From Crotophaga sulcirostris (taxonomy: Eukaryota; Chordata; Aves; Cuculiformes; Crotophagidae): DNA of 64,000 nt. Below, piece by piece: positions 1 through 54,843 of this stretch. The DNA is taken from positions 723,873 to 787,872 of the forward strand of contig VYZB01000119.1 in NCBI GenBank assembly GCA_013397455.1, given 5' to 3'. A program made the position numbers and the translations under genes. Below the pieces are notes generated by a model that saw nothing but the letters and a program-made list of their open reading frames with translations, had not been told where the DNA came from and did no database searches. Every line of letters starts with the position of its first letter. Positions within the stretch are counted from its first letter, which is position 1.

Positions 1-775
1 TGCATGCTGAAGCTCTTCTCAGATAACTTAGATTATTTCAGAACTGAATCTGTGCTCTTCTAATGACACTGGGGTTTTCTGTTTTAAGCCCGTGATCTTT
101 AGTAACAAGTATGTGGCCCTCAGTTTTCTGGAAGAATTTCTAGAAATCAATTAGCTCTTGGGCGCAGAAATTTCTGCTGGCCCCTCAAAAACATTTCTTA
201 CTTTTATCTTGCGCCAAGGATAAGGCACCAGTGATGCTATAGGGGAGAAAATTTGAACACACAGTTAACCTGGCTGAGTGTCCTGGTGCGCAAAGAACCA
301 AATACGTGCTGACATTTTGATGGAACTCTTTTAGTCCGGATGCGTGGGTTTATCAGCACTGAAACACTTGGATGCTGATTTGATTTTGCCAGATGTTCAA
401 CCTAGAACACAAATGAAGGATGTGAGGAGGAGCTCTCCCACTTCTGTCCCTTGCTTCCAAAGGGAAATGTTTCAAATTTTCATTTTCATATGATTTTTCT
501 TATCATGTTGTATTCCTGTGGTACCAGGGTTTCTTCTGCAGCTTGCATATGGCTGAACTGAAGGGCAGCCTCCGGGCCCCATTCAGCCTTTTGCAAACAG
601 ATAAAATAAGATAAGGGCTATATTCTGCTCTAGATCCATCTGCAGATTGACTGGGTTTCCTTGTCTTAAGCATCTGTTCTAGACCAGCAGCACCTGTGCT
701 CTGCTGTGGGATAAAAAGGTGCGTGGTTGTGTCAGGCTGTACTGCTGAACATGACAAAGCATTCTTTTGTATCAG
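1..775 (+). other. NPAS2 intron, 3' end
   Basis: This is the last 775 bases of the intron preceding the first exon in the window. I see no exon or recognisable repeat in it. The expected upstream PAS-A exon, with the motif TDGSIIYVSD, is not here. Confidence 0.8.
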
Positions 776-22929
<22,154 letters not shown>

Positions 22930-23818
22930 ACGCCGGGTCCCAGAGGCAGGGACCACCTTGGCTGCAGCCGCTCTGCGCCTCGGGCGCACACGGAGGGGAG
23001 CACGGCGCTGTTGGAGCACGGGCACGGGTGAGGTCGGGCCCCACAGGGAAGGTGGTGGCTGGAGGGACGGTCCCCGCCAGGCGTGGATGGCCCTGGGGGC
23101 ACCTTGTTGGTTGGGATTTCCATGCAGCCAGTACATGCCCTTGCCCAGCACCGTGGTGCAACTGGAAGGCAGTGGCTTTCTGGCTGCGGGGAGGTTATTT
23201 ATCAGGTTGCCATGAAGATTGCTTTGCAATGGAGAAAACCCTTTTCCATTCAGGACTTCAATGCTGAAAGTCACTGTGAATTTAAGCCCAGCATTTGGAG
23301 CACATACACAGACTGTACCAGTCCACAGGACACTGTTGGATTACCATGTACATAACTTGTTTCGCTGTAGTAGGTCCATTGTGGATTTTTTTTTTCCTTT
23401 TTTTCTATACCTCAGTCCCTCGACTTTTTGTTTTCTAGGAGATTGGATAATGCTGCTAATTTACATAACACCACTTTTGCCTGAATTTCTTACTGTTGTT
23501 ATACCAGCTCACATCGCAGCTAGTAAGATATTTGTTGTGTTTTATTTTGGTTAAAAAGTGCAGATAAATTTATATTATTTACTTCCTGTAGCCAAAAATT
23601 TTCAGGTTACAGACAAAGAATCCTTACTTGTTCTTTTTTGGTTGTGTTGTTTCAAGTGATGTAGTTGTATCTGTTTCTATACATGAAATCAAACAAGCAA
23701 GCGTAGAACAGCATATGACAGCAAACTTTGTGGTTTTGCTAGGTCATGTTTCAATTTGGCAAACCTGAAACATATGCTCACAATGACATGAGCGATGTTA
23801 CAAGCCCGTAGGGTCAGC

Positions 23819-23824
23819 AATAAA
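23819..23824 (+). terminator. Candidate proximal NPAS2 poly(A) signal
   Basis: AATAAA followed by U-rich sequence (gtatttttgtaaattgtc), about 890 bases after the stop codon. Confidence 0.6.
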
Positions 23825-25671
23825 TTGTATTTTTGTAAATTGTCACTTTTTAACTATATGTTTATATTTATGAATTGAAAAACTAGTTTATTCCTCAGTG
23901 GGTGTATAGTTAAGTGTCCCTACTGTTTGTGTCTTTCCAAAGGAAAAATGAAAATGTATGTTTTTGTGGAGTTAGTAGCCAGTTACTAACTTTGGGCACT
24001 GTTAGAGCCCAAATCCCAAATGTAGGAAATGGGTTAGACCATTTCTATGAGCTTTGCAAGAAAATGGTTAGTTAGGACCAGTTCCATCTAGCAGAAAAGC
24101 TCCATCTGGCAGTCAGAGCAGCTTTAGGGACAGGTTAGTTCATAACCTCTGTTCAGTCCAAGCAAAGCGTGCTTTTTTTTTTGCCTTTTTTTTTTTTTTT
24201 TGACATTGTTTGCTTTTTTCCTTGTGCAAGCCACTTTTTGGCTCTTTGCACCACTGCAACAGGGGACACTGATCCCTACTGAGAGATCAGCCCTGGGCAC
24301 GAGCAACCCCGTGTTTCAGGAGAAGGGGGGAAGTAAAAAGTGAGCATGCAAAAAGGTGTAGATATAGCTAATGGTACCTGTGATACCTGTGTCTGTAGCC
24401 AGCTTGTGTGGCTGGTGGGGGGCAGCGAGCGTGTTTTCTGCGCTGCAGCGCTGGGAGGGATTCGCTGGCTTTGGGCTCAGGCACGAGTGTGTGGGCTCGG
24501 CAGCACAGGGGCAGAAAAACCTGACTGTTTTCAGCCTGATTGAGACAGGTTGTGGCAGCCTGAGTGCTCCACAAGGCTCAGGACCAACACGGTAGCGTGA
24601 GAGATCTGCAGGCGCAGCCTTCCTGCTGCCTGGTGGGACGTGCTGTGACTCACGGCCTGCCCCGGCCGTGCCCCGGCCCTCTTGCACAAGGGGCTGTTTC
24701 CCCCCCATGGGGATTTTCCTGGCGCTGGGGGCACTCGGGGGGCCGGTGCGAGGCGCGGGGCTGCTTTGGTGTTTTGACCCAGGCAGGGCTGCGCATGTCA
24801 GCAAAAGCTGTGCGAGCCCCTGGCTTTCCACAGGGGCAAACAGCATCATCGTGGGTTGGCTGGGGTGGTTGGGCACACACCTGCCAGGGGTGCCAACTTC
24901 GGTGGACTGTGGGTGGCAGAGCAGGCACAGGGGCAGTGCAGCTTCCTGGCCACCAGCAGTGGTTTGGGGGCCGCAGTGGGCCACTGCGTGGAGCCGAGGA
25001 GGTGCCCAGCAGCTCTTAGCCCTGGGGTTACAATATCAGGGTTTGTGCCTTGTGAGCGCCGTCCCTGGCTGAGTCCCAGCCCACACCACCACCACACACA
25101 GCCCCAGGGCGCCGGCAGGGGCTGAGCAGCTGCTCTTGGGGACAACCTGAACCCCTACAAGCAGTGGTGGCTACAGCAGAGCCATGGCCTGGGGCCCCCT
25201 CACTGCTGGCAGTGGGACAGGGAGGGAGCGCTTGCCTTTGCGGCACGGTTTGGAGCTGAAATAACAACAGCCTTAACCCTTGACTCTTAGAGCCCAAGTC
25301 CCAGGGGAGAGCAGGGGGTCTTTCCGGCCCCAGGCAGTTTGTGCTGCAGTGTCACACGTGGGGCCGAAGCAAGGGCCAAAGCAGACCCTTTGTGGCAGGA
25401 AATAATTGGGTTTTTTAAGCGCTATTGCTTTTAGGGTTTCCCTATCCGAAGACAGTAGCATTGCTCATGAAGTTGGGGCAGGATGGTTTGCTGTATTTTG
25501 GGGTTTCTTGGGTGTTTTTTTATCCCCTCCCCTTAACCTTGACACATAATGTTAGTGGCAAACACACACATTTATGTTAGGGGTCCACTCTTGTACACAG
25601 TTGTGTCCCGATGTGGCTGGCAGGAGGGGAAGGCCGTGCGTTACCCTGGCTTGTCCAGTAAGGATGCATGG

Positions 25672-25722
25672 TTTTGGGACCCATTTGGAATTGAGGGTTG
25701 ATGGTGGATTTGGTTCACACAC
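25672..25722. repeat. 51-bp direct repeat, copy 1
   Basis: Starts ttttgggacccatttgg and ends ttggttcacacac. It matches 26440-26490 at 50 of 51 positions. Confidence 0.95.
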
Positions 25723-25917
25723 GGCACCCCACCGTGGCTGTTCTGCAGTGCCCCTTCCCCATACATGAGCCCAGACGGGGCAGGGGGCAATCAGATTGTG
25801 GTTGGGGCCAGGGAATTGAGGGGGGTTGCAGATTTTAACAGGGGGTGGTGGGGAGGTTGGCGAGGCAGAGTAGTTTTCTGGCATTGCTGTGGCTTTGAAA
25901 GCAAGTCCAACAAAGGA

Positions 25918-25956
25918 GGGTTGGGAAGGGTTTTGGGGAGGGATGGGGGCGGTGGG
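25918..25956 (+). other. Putative G-quadruplex
   Basis: Seven G-tracts: six of 3-5 G with loops of 1-4 bases (ggg tt ggg aa ggg tttt gggg a ggg at ggggg), then ggtggg. This satisfies the standard four-tract rule on the NPAS2 sense strand, so it could form in DNA or in the 3' UTR RNA. Confidence 0.75.
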
Positions 25957-26439
25957 TGTGCCGGATGGGGCTGTGCCATGGGCATGGCCCTTCTGATGGC
26001 AGCACTGGGATGCACAGACAGGGAGAGCTGGGGTGGGGTGGCACTGCTGCCCCTGCCTGCAGCCTCTCAGCAAGGGGTATAGGAGGTTTGCAAGGATGTT
26101 TACATGTTAGATTGGCCTTGCTGAAACAGGAGACCTAAAAACGCACTTTATCATGTGTCCCCCCCATTCCCAGTGGTGGGTGGCTGCACATCCCCAGTGC
26201 TGCCTCACGGGCAGAGTGCTGTTTCCCAGACATGCTCCAAAGGACAAAATCCCACAGTCCCTATTTGGGGCTTACTGGGTCCCTGCTGAGTCTCCCTCCA
26301 GTCTGGGGGAAGGCTGAGTCAGGACCATGGGAGTTTTGCCTTGTATTGTCACTCACTCTCAAAAAAATATATGAATAAATAAATCTCTTTATTCAGGTTG
26401 ATTTGCATTTGTTTACCTCGGTTAGCCATGACCTGTGTT

Positions 26440-26490
26440 TTTTGGGACCCATTTGGAATTGAGGGTTGATGGTGGGTTTGGTTCACACAC
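26440..26490. repeat. 51-bp direct repeat, copy 2
   Basis: Same orientation as copy 1, 768 bases downstream. The only difference is gggttt in place of ggattt. Confidence 0.95.
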
Positions 26491-26640
26491 TCCAGGTGCT
26501 TACGAGAACACACGTGTGACTTGTTGGTGACAAGCCAAGGGGGTAAGAACGTGAGTGCTTGCATCAGTTGGGCTCAAGTGCTGGTGTCCTGTCAGCCGTT
26601 ACTGTTCTGAGGCTTTGTAGTGCACAAGCACCTCTACACT

Positions 26641-26743
26641 CTTTCTATATATAGATACATAGATATACAGATATATGTATTTTTAATATACATATAAATG
26701 TATGAACACATATATCTATATATGAATATAAATAGGCCACACA
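26641..26743. repeat. A/T-rich low-complexity (TATA/CATA) tract
   Basis: About 100 bases of imperfect alternating T/A with scattered G and C (tatatatagatac, gatatatgtattt, catatatctatatatg). It can fold as a weak A-U hairpin and lies in the distal NPAS2 3' region. Confidence 0.75.
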
Positions 26744-26778
26744 ATTCCAGACCTCTGAAAGCACAGGCAGCTTTAATT

Positions 26779-26784
26779 AATAAA
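26779..26784 (+). terminator. Candidate NPAS2 poly(A) signal
   Basis: AATAAA in ttaattaataaagtcttgc, within the distal A/T-rich stretch. Confidence 0.4.
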
Positions 26785-27173
26785 GTCTTGCACTTTTAGC
26801 ATATTTGTACATATAAGCTATAGCCTGGTGAGTATAATCAGGCTGGTTTGACAAACACAGTGAAAAATTATTGTATATATTGTATATATTCCATGTAAAA
26901 AAAAAAAAAAGAGAGGAAAAAATCTTAGAATTGAGTATAAATCTTGGTTTATTTTATATGATGTTGAATATAGATACATTTATAAATGTTACTATTCTTA
27001 AAGTATTTTGTAATGGGAAAAAGGAAGTGTCTTATGAAGATGAACAGTAAAGATTTTATTCTTGTCTTGAATCTATGTTCCTGCACAGCTTCACTGAATG
27101 GGAGCCCGTGCATTTTGACAAGCTTTAAACAGATTGTACAAAGTATTTTAAAAAAAAAAAAGAAAATGAAAGA

Positions 27174-27179
27174 AATAAA
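27174..27179 (+). terminator. Candidate distal NPAS2 poly(A) signal
   Basis: AATAAA in gaaagaaataaaatactac, followed by a GU-rich stretch (acagtctgtgctgttttc) suitable for cleavage near 27,195. It is the last good plus-strand signal before the opposite-strand gene. Confidence 0.6.
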
Positions 27180-27195
27180 ATACTACTTGTAAGAT

Positions 27196-27664
27196 GTCTT
27201 ACACAGTCTGTGCTGTTTTCATTCCCTGGGTGCTATGGGTCCGTTGGGGATCTGTTCCTTGCTCTCCAGGAGACACAAGAGCAGCAGCCCTCACATACAC
27301 ATGTATGAACAGCTGAAGGGATGAGGCTCAAGGCAGATACTGGGATTTCCATGACCAGTGCCAGAAGCAATAGGGACAATGCATAAATTAGAAAAAACAA
27401 GGTATTAAGAGTTGGTGTGGACATGTCTGTACACTGTAAAAGTTCTAATTGTGTGCGAGACTAAACCAGTCCCAGGCTTCAAAATCTGGGTCTCTTCTTT
27501 TTTTTCTCCATTTCTGGGGAGGCTGGTGTCCCAGCAGGGTTTTTGGCTTGGTCCTTGCTTTGTAAAGCACTGACTAAATGTGGCTTTAACATGAGCAATG
27601 CTTTTGAAGGAACTTCTGAAGCAGTCCCTCATGAGAAATAATAGTGCCTCAAACACAGATACTT
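27196..27664. other. NPAS2-TBC1D8 tail-to-tail spacer
   Basis: About 470 bases between the last plus-strand and first minus-strand poly(A) sites. I see no exon, repeat or RNA gene here. Confidence 0.5.
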
Positions 27665-27685
27665 TTTTTTTAAGTGAAATGAAGT

Positions 27686-27691
27686 TTTATT
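27686..27691 (-). terminator. Candidate distal TBC1D8 poly(A) signal
   Basis: The complement reads aataaaacttcatttcac and then runs into a genomic A tract, a good context for the most distal 3' end of the minus-strand gene. Confidence 0.5.
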
Positions 27692-28877
27692 TAACACTCC
27701 ATTTGTTTTACAGTACTGCATACAATACTTTGTATAAAAAGCCAACCTGCCAACACAAACGTGTTGCCTTCTTGGTAAAGTGACAAAGCTATAGCAAAAA
27801 AAAAAAGATAAAATATCCTATTTTTCTGGAAACAAATTGGAGTATTTGTTTTAATCCAGATAACAACTGTAATCGCAATCAAGAACCTTGCATGGTACAA
27901 TTGGATGAGAAACTTTTAATAAAATCATCACACAGCTATTTCTTAGTCACTATGGCAGCAAACTTCTAAAAATACATTATTATCTAGCCATTGGAATGAT
28001 GAACAAATGGTTTGTTTTAGGAATGGACAGAAACACAGAGTGCTATTTCAGAATCACATGGCAGCAACCATTTCTATGTCCCAAGAAATGCTACCAGTTG
28101 AATTACAAGCATTCCCCCCCATGATAGAAAGAGGTCATATTTTTATTACTATTAGTTGAGCTATTCCCTCACCCTGTGCATTCAAGCCCTGAACTCAGCA
28201 CACAAAGGGGTCAAACAGCCAGCTCCTCGTGGTGGTCAGGGCTGCCACCAGCCACCTGCAGTGGCTCTGCTGGCCATCCCCCTGGGCTAACGATGACGTT
28301 CAACAGAAGGCATCTCATGTGCATAGCAACAATAATAATGGCCCAGCCACTAGAAAGGACTGTGCAGGTTATGCCAACAGCCACTGAGAATGTTTCAGGG
28401 TAGGGAACCATGGCATAGCTGCCAAGTCACACTGGTGACACTGCAGCAGGTAGTGCAATTTCAAAACTGTATAAGCAGCATCACTAATTTTAGCAATCTA
28501 TATCCTACCTACAACTGTCTATTTTGTACTGAATGGTGCACGTTCATTTATCTCCTATGACTGAAACACAACAAAAAATACAGATAACTTCATGAAAGCT
28601 GAGAAAAAAAAGATATGTGAAAAAATATAGGTATGTGAAATGACAGATCAGTACTCATTTATCCATGCTGCTGCTTGTTGGTGAATGAACTGTTCCAACT
28701 TCAAAAACACTTCTAAAAACTTCCAAGTTAGTTACAATTTGAATGGAAAGTCCCCCCTAGGGAAGTAGCTGAGTAATTCTGGGTCAGCCTCTGCAACTGC
28801 CAGACTCCTTCCTAGCACTTCTGCTTAATGTCCAGCTGACCTCCTGCCACAGAAGTGTGGACACACACAGCGTCCTA

Positions 28878-29456
28878 ATGCAATTGGGATGTGAATCTGG
28901 GGTCATCTTTGCATCACCAGGAGCTTCAGATGGCAAAAAAGCTGTATCAGGATCTCTTGTCCCTGACTGTGCAGGCTTTAAAGTCAAGGCATCGCCTGTT
29001 GGGACTGAAGAGAGAGAAAAAGCTGCTCCTGCTCTGTCTGACCCAGTCCCAGCCAAGCCTGCATTTATGTATGAGCCAGCCTATCTCCACAACAGGAAAG
29101 GGAAGGGGCCAGACACCAACTCCAGAGTTACTCTGTCCCAAGCAAAGCACAAGCATCCCTCAGTGCTCTGGCACGCTGTGGAAGCAGCCCAGCAGACACA
29201 CCTCTGGGGTCACACTCCTTGGGAGCCACTGGCATTTGTTACATCCAGATCTTCCCAAAGGATCAGCTCCTCCAAAAGGAAGAATCTGGCAGTTAGGCAG
29301 CTGCCAGATTGCTGCCAGCCTGCTGAAAGCAGCCGTGCTCCACCCTCCCTACTGCTGAGGCTGAGTGCTGGGCCACTCCAACCAGTCTTGCTGGCTCAAC
29401 CTGCAGGTGTATTACAGGAACGATTTAGACATTACCCTTCCTGGGAAGAAATATGA
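28878..29456 (+). other. 192-codon ORF, unsupported
   Basis: The first in-frame ATG is at 28878, in a weak context (cctaatgc), and the stop is TGA at 29454-29456. The product is Pro/Ser/Ala/Lys-rich with no signal peptide, membrane span or family motif I recognise. Another plus frame (28891-29358) is open over the same stretch, so the openness may reflect base composition. It lies antisense to the presumed TBC1D8 3' UTR. I do not call it a gene. Confidence 0.2.
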
Positions 29457-29501
29457 ACAATTTGAACAGGAAATCAGTTAATAAAAATATAAAAATAAAA
29501 A

Positions 29502-29522
29502 NNNNNNNNNNNNNNNNNNNNN
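29502..29522. other. Assembly gap (21 N)
   Basis: Undetermined bases inside an A/T simple repeat (aaaaataaaa before, tatatatctatatatatat after). The true length is unknown. Confidence 0.99.
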
Positions 29523-30223
29523 TATATATCTATATATATATGCTGGTAATCTCTTTTTATTCATATGATAGCTGACATGAGATACTACATAATTGGAAAC
29601 GGCTCTATAGTCTCTTGGTTTGACACTAAGAGAAAATGGTACTTGAAAAAAGTGCTCAGCAAACCAAGTAATGTCACAAGGCCATTGTATTTTTCAGGTT
29701 CCTTCAGTGCAGTCTTCTGCATTTTGATCGTAACAGCTTGGCTCTCAACCAAAAAAATGTCATGGAGTTTTAAGACTTCCATATCTCTATGCTACCTTGC
29801 TTCACAAACAGTTCATAGCTTTGACTACTCCCCGAAATTAACATTATCCATCATGAACTACAAAAGTTTTTTTGGATGGGAAGCAGCATTTATTTTCAAG
29901 GGGTTCCATTAATTTCAGCATGGTTATTTGTGGAAGAATTAGTCACTGAGCAAATCTTATCCAAGTACATCCTGGACCAGAACAACAATATCATCTTCTG
30001 CTTTGCATTTCTAAAACAACATTAGGAAAACAGTGAGTAAATACATTTTAAAACTAACACAGTGTTGCCCTACTTTGCCTCAAAAACATATCCATATGAA
30101 AGGATAAATCAGTTTTTATGTTTTATGCATAAAAATACAAATCAGTATTCTATTTTATCAAGTGTAATTACTTTATGAAGGTTTCTGAAATAGATTTTGG
30201 AGTTACTGTTCATTCAATAAAAC

Positions 30224-30229
30224 TTTATT
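30224..30229 (-). terminator. Candidate TBC1D8 poly(A) signal
   Basis: TTTATT on the plus strand (AATAAA in sense) inside caataaaactttattttac, a stretch with signals on both strands. Confidence 0.3.
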
Positions 30230-31709
30230 TTACATTAATACCTGAGAGTATGGGGGAAGAGTAGAAGAAATCATTCATAAATTCATTGCACCTGATCAAA
30301 ACTGTATTCTTTAGAAGCAGCATGGGAATTTTAACACTAATTGCAATGATGGTATTTCATCAAGTGCTTGTAATGCAAGTCAGAATTTCATATTATTCTT
30401 CATTCATATTAGTATTGCAAGAAAAGCCTCAGTGAATGATACCATCCCCATTCTGCTTCTTTACAAAAAAAGATGCACAGTATAAAAATAATGCTGCTCT
30501 GCAGAGAAGGACTATCATAAAGGCTTTAGAAACAGCCATTTTTAACTAGTTTAGCAGAGTTCCAGGTTACTGTGTTGCTGTTAAAACACTAGTTCTTCCC
30601 CTCCTCCCTTCTAGCACCAGCTACCAAAGGTTCAATGTCAACATTTATGAGCATTAACACTGGCAGAGCTTGCCTCCACGGAATCTTTAATATATCAATT
30701 TTTTTATATATTAAAAATCTCAAGTCAGATTCCAGAGGATTTTCTTGTTGCCACAAATCCTGACAGATAGAAAATATTACAGCAGCAGTGACCCAGAGAG
30801 CTATGGAAAAGAAAGAATAATTACTATGAGGTATGGACTAAGGGCAGGCAAAGGAGCAACTGCAGCCTGTCCCTAGCTGAATGCTGACTACTGAACTGCT
30901 AACTATCAAGCAGCTAAAGATGGTCTGTGCTGGGGCTTTCCAAAGACAGGCAGAACTATACATTTCATCAATGTGCTCCTAAGAAGCCAGCAATGGCTCC
31001 ACTTGCAAGATGAAGGACAACCATCACATGGTCAGACAGATTCAGCCACTGCTTTCCCTCAATTTCAACAACCTACACTAGCTTTGCATCTCTCTGCAGC
31101 CTGGATGATCCAATGAGCTTCCATCCTTTTCACCTGCATTGTAGGAGGATTGGTATGAAAATGGAAAAGAGACCTCATATATAGGCTGAAATAGAAAAGC
31201 AGGAAACCAGTTGTCTGCTGCAAAAACTGAGACGTGGGCTGGGAGAATGCAGTTTACAAACTGCTGATGAGGGGCTGGAATCTGCAAGAGAACAGGATCA
31301 TTGTAACACCAAAGCAGAGTAATTGAGAGCAGTGCAACCTTCTCTAGCTTCATGCTCTTGTGCCTACAACAGCCTCTATTCTTAGTCTTCACCCTGCTTT
31401 GATCCCAATCCACATGCAAGTTTGGAAATAACTAATTAAACTAACCTGGAAGACAACCTCTAAGCTGTCAATACTCCTTTTAAGTGAAAATGGCTGGAAG
31501 TCATTCCTTTTATCACAGTAATAGAAATGAACCTGGAGAGCACACACTGTAACAGCTGTTGTTCAGATAGGTTTGCAATAGGTCACATCCAGTACTTCCA
31601 AGAAATGTTGCATATTTAACAACATGGTAAAGACAGTTTATTATTCAGTCCATTTTTTTGGAGTAAAACTTATGAACAATGCAAGAAAGTGATTGTGCTT
31701 CGAACTATT

Positions 31710-31715
31710 TTTATT
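31710..31715 (-). terminator. Candidate proximal TBC1D8 poly(A) signal
   Basis: AATAAA on the minus strand about 145 bases after the TBC1D8 stop codon. A short 3' UTR isoform would use it. Confidence 0.4.
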
Positions 31716-31858
31716 TACATTACATACCAGTAATCTGATATTTAAAGCTAACTCTTCAAACTCCATTCCCTATGTAAACACCAGACTCCATTTCCATAGT
31801 AACAACCTTCATTTGTAAGCGCTTTATGTGGTTAACTCAAAGTGAAAGATAAAGAAAA

Positions 31859-54843
<22,985 letters not shown>

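Larger units (their letters stand above)
22930..27195 (+). other. NPAS2 3' UTR (extent inferred)
   Basis: The sequence after the stop has an A/T-rich part (23.2-24.1 kb) with a poly(A) signal at 23819. A G-rich part (24.4-26.3 kb) follows, then a second A/T-rich part (26.6-27.2 kb) with signals at 26779 and 27174. The distal part looks like a 3' UTR end. Transcription through the G-rich middle is inferred, so a short UTR ending near 23.84 kb and a long UTR are both possible. Confidence 0.6.
27665..31858 (-). other. TBC1D8 3' UTR or downstream flank (extent inferred)
   Basis: A non-coding stretch after the TBC1D8 stop. Minus-strand poly(A) signals occur at 31710, 30224 and 27686. A UTR ending at the first is about 150 bases and at the last about 4.2 kb. 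It contains the assembly gap and the 28878-29456 ORF. I see no RPL31 exon. Confidence 0.5.

Noticed and set aside
24316..24984. Minus-strand 222-codon open frame
   Set aside because: It begins at a GTG rather than an ATG, lies in a G+C-rich block where several frames are open at once, and has no recognisable domain or splice context. It is antisense to the NPAS2 3' region.
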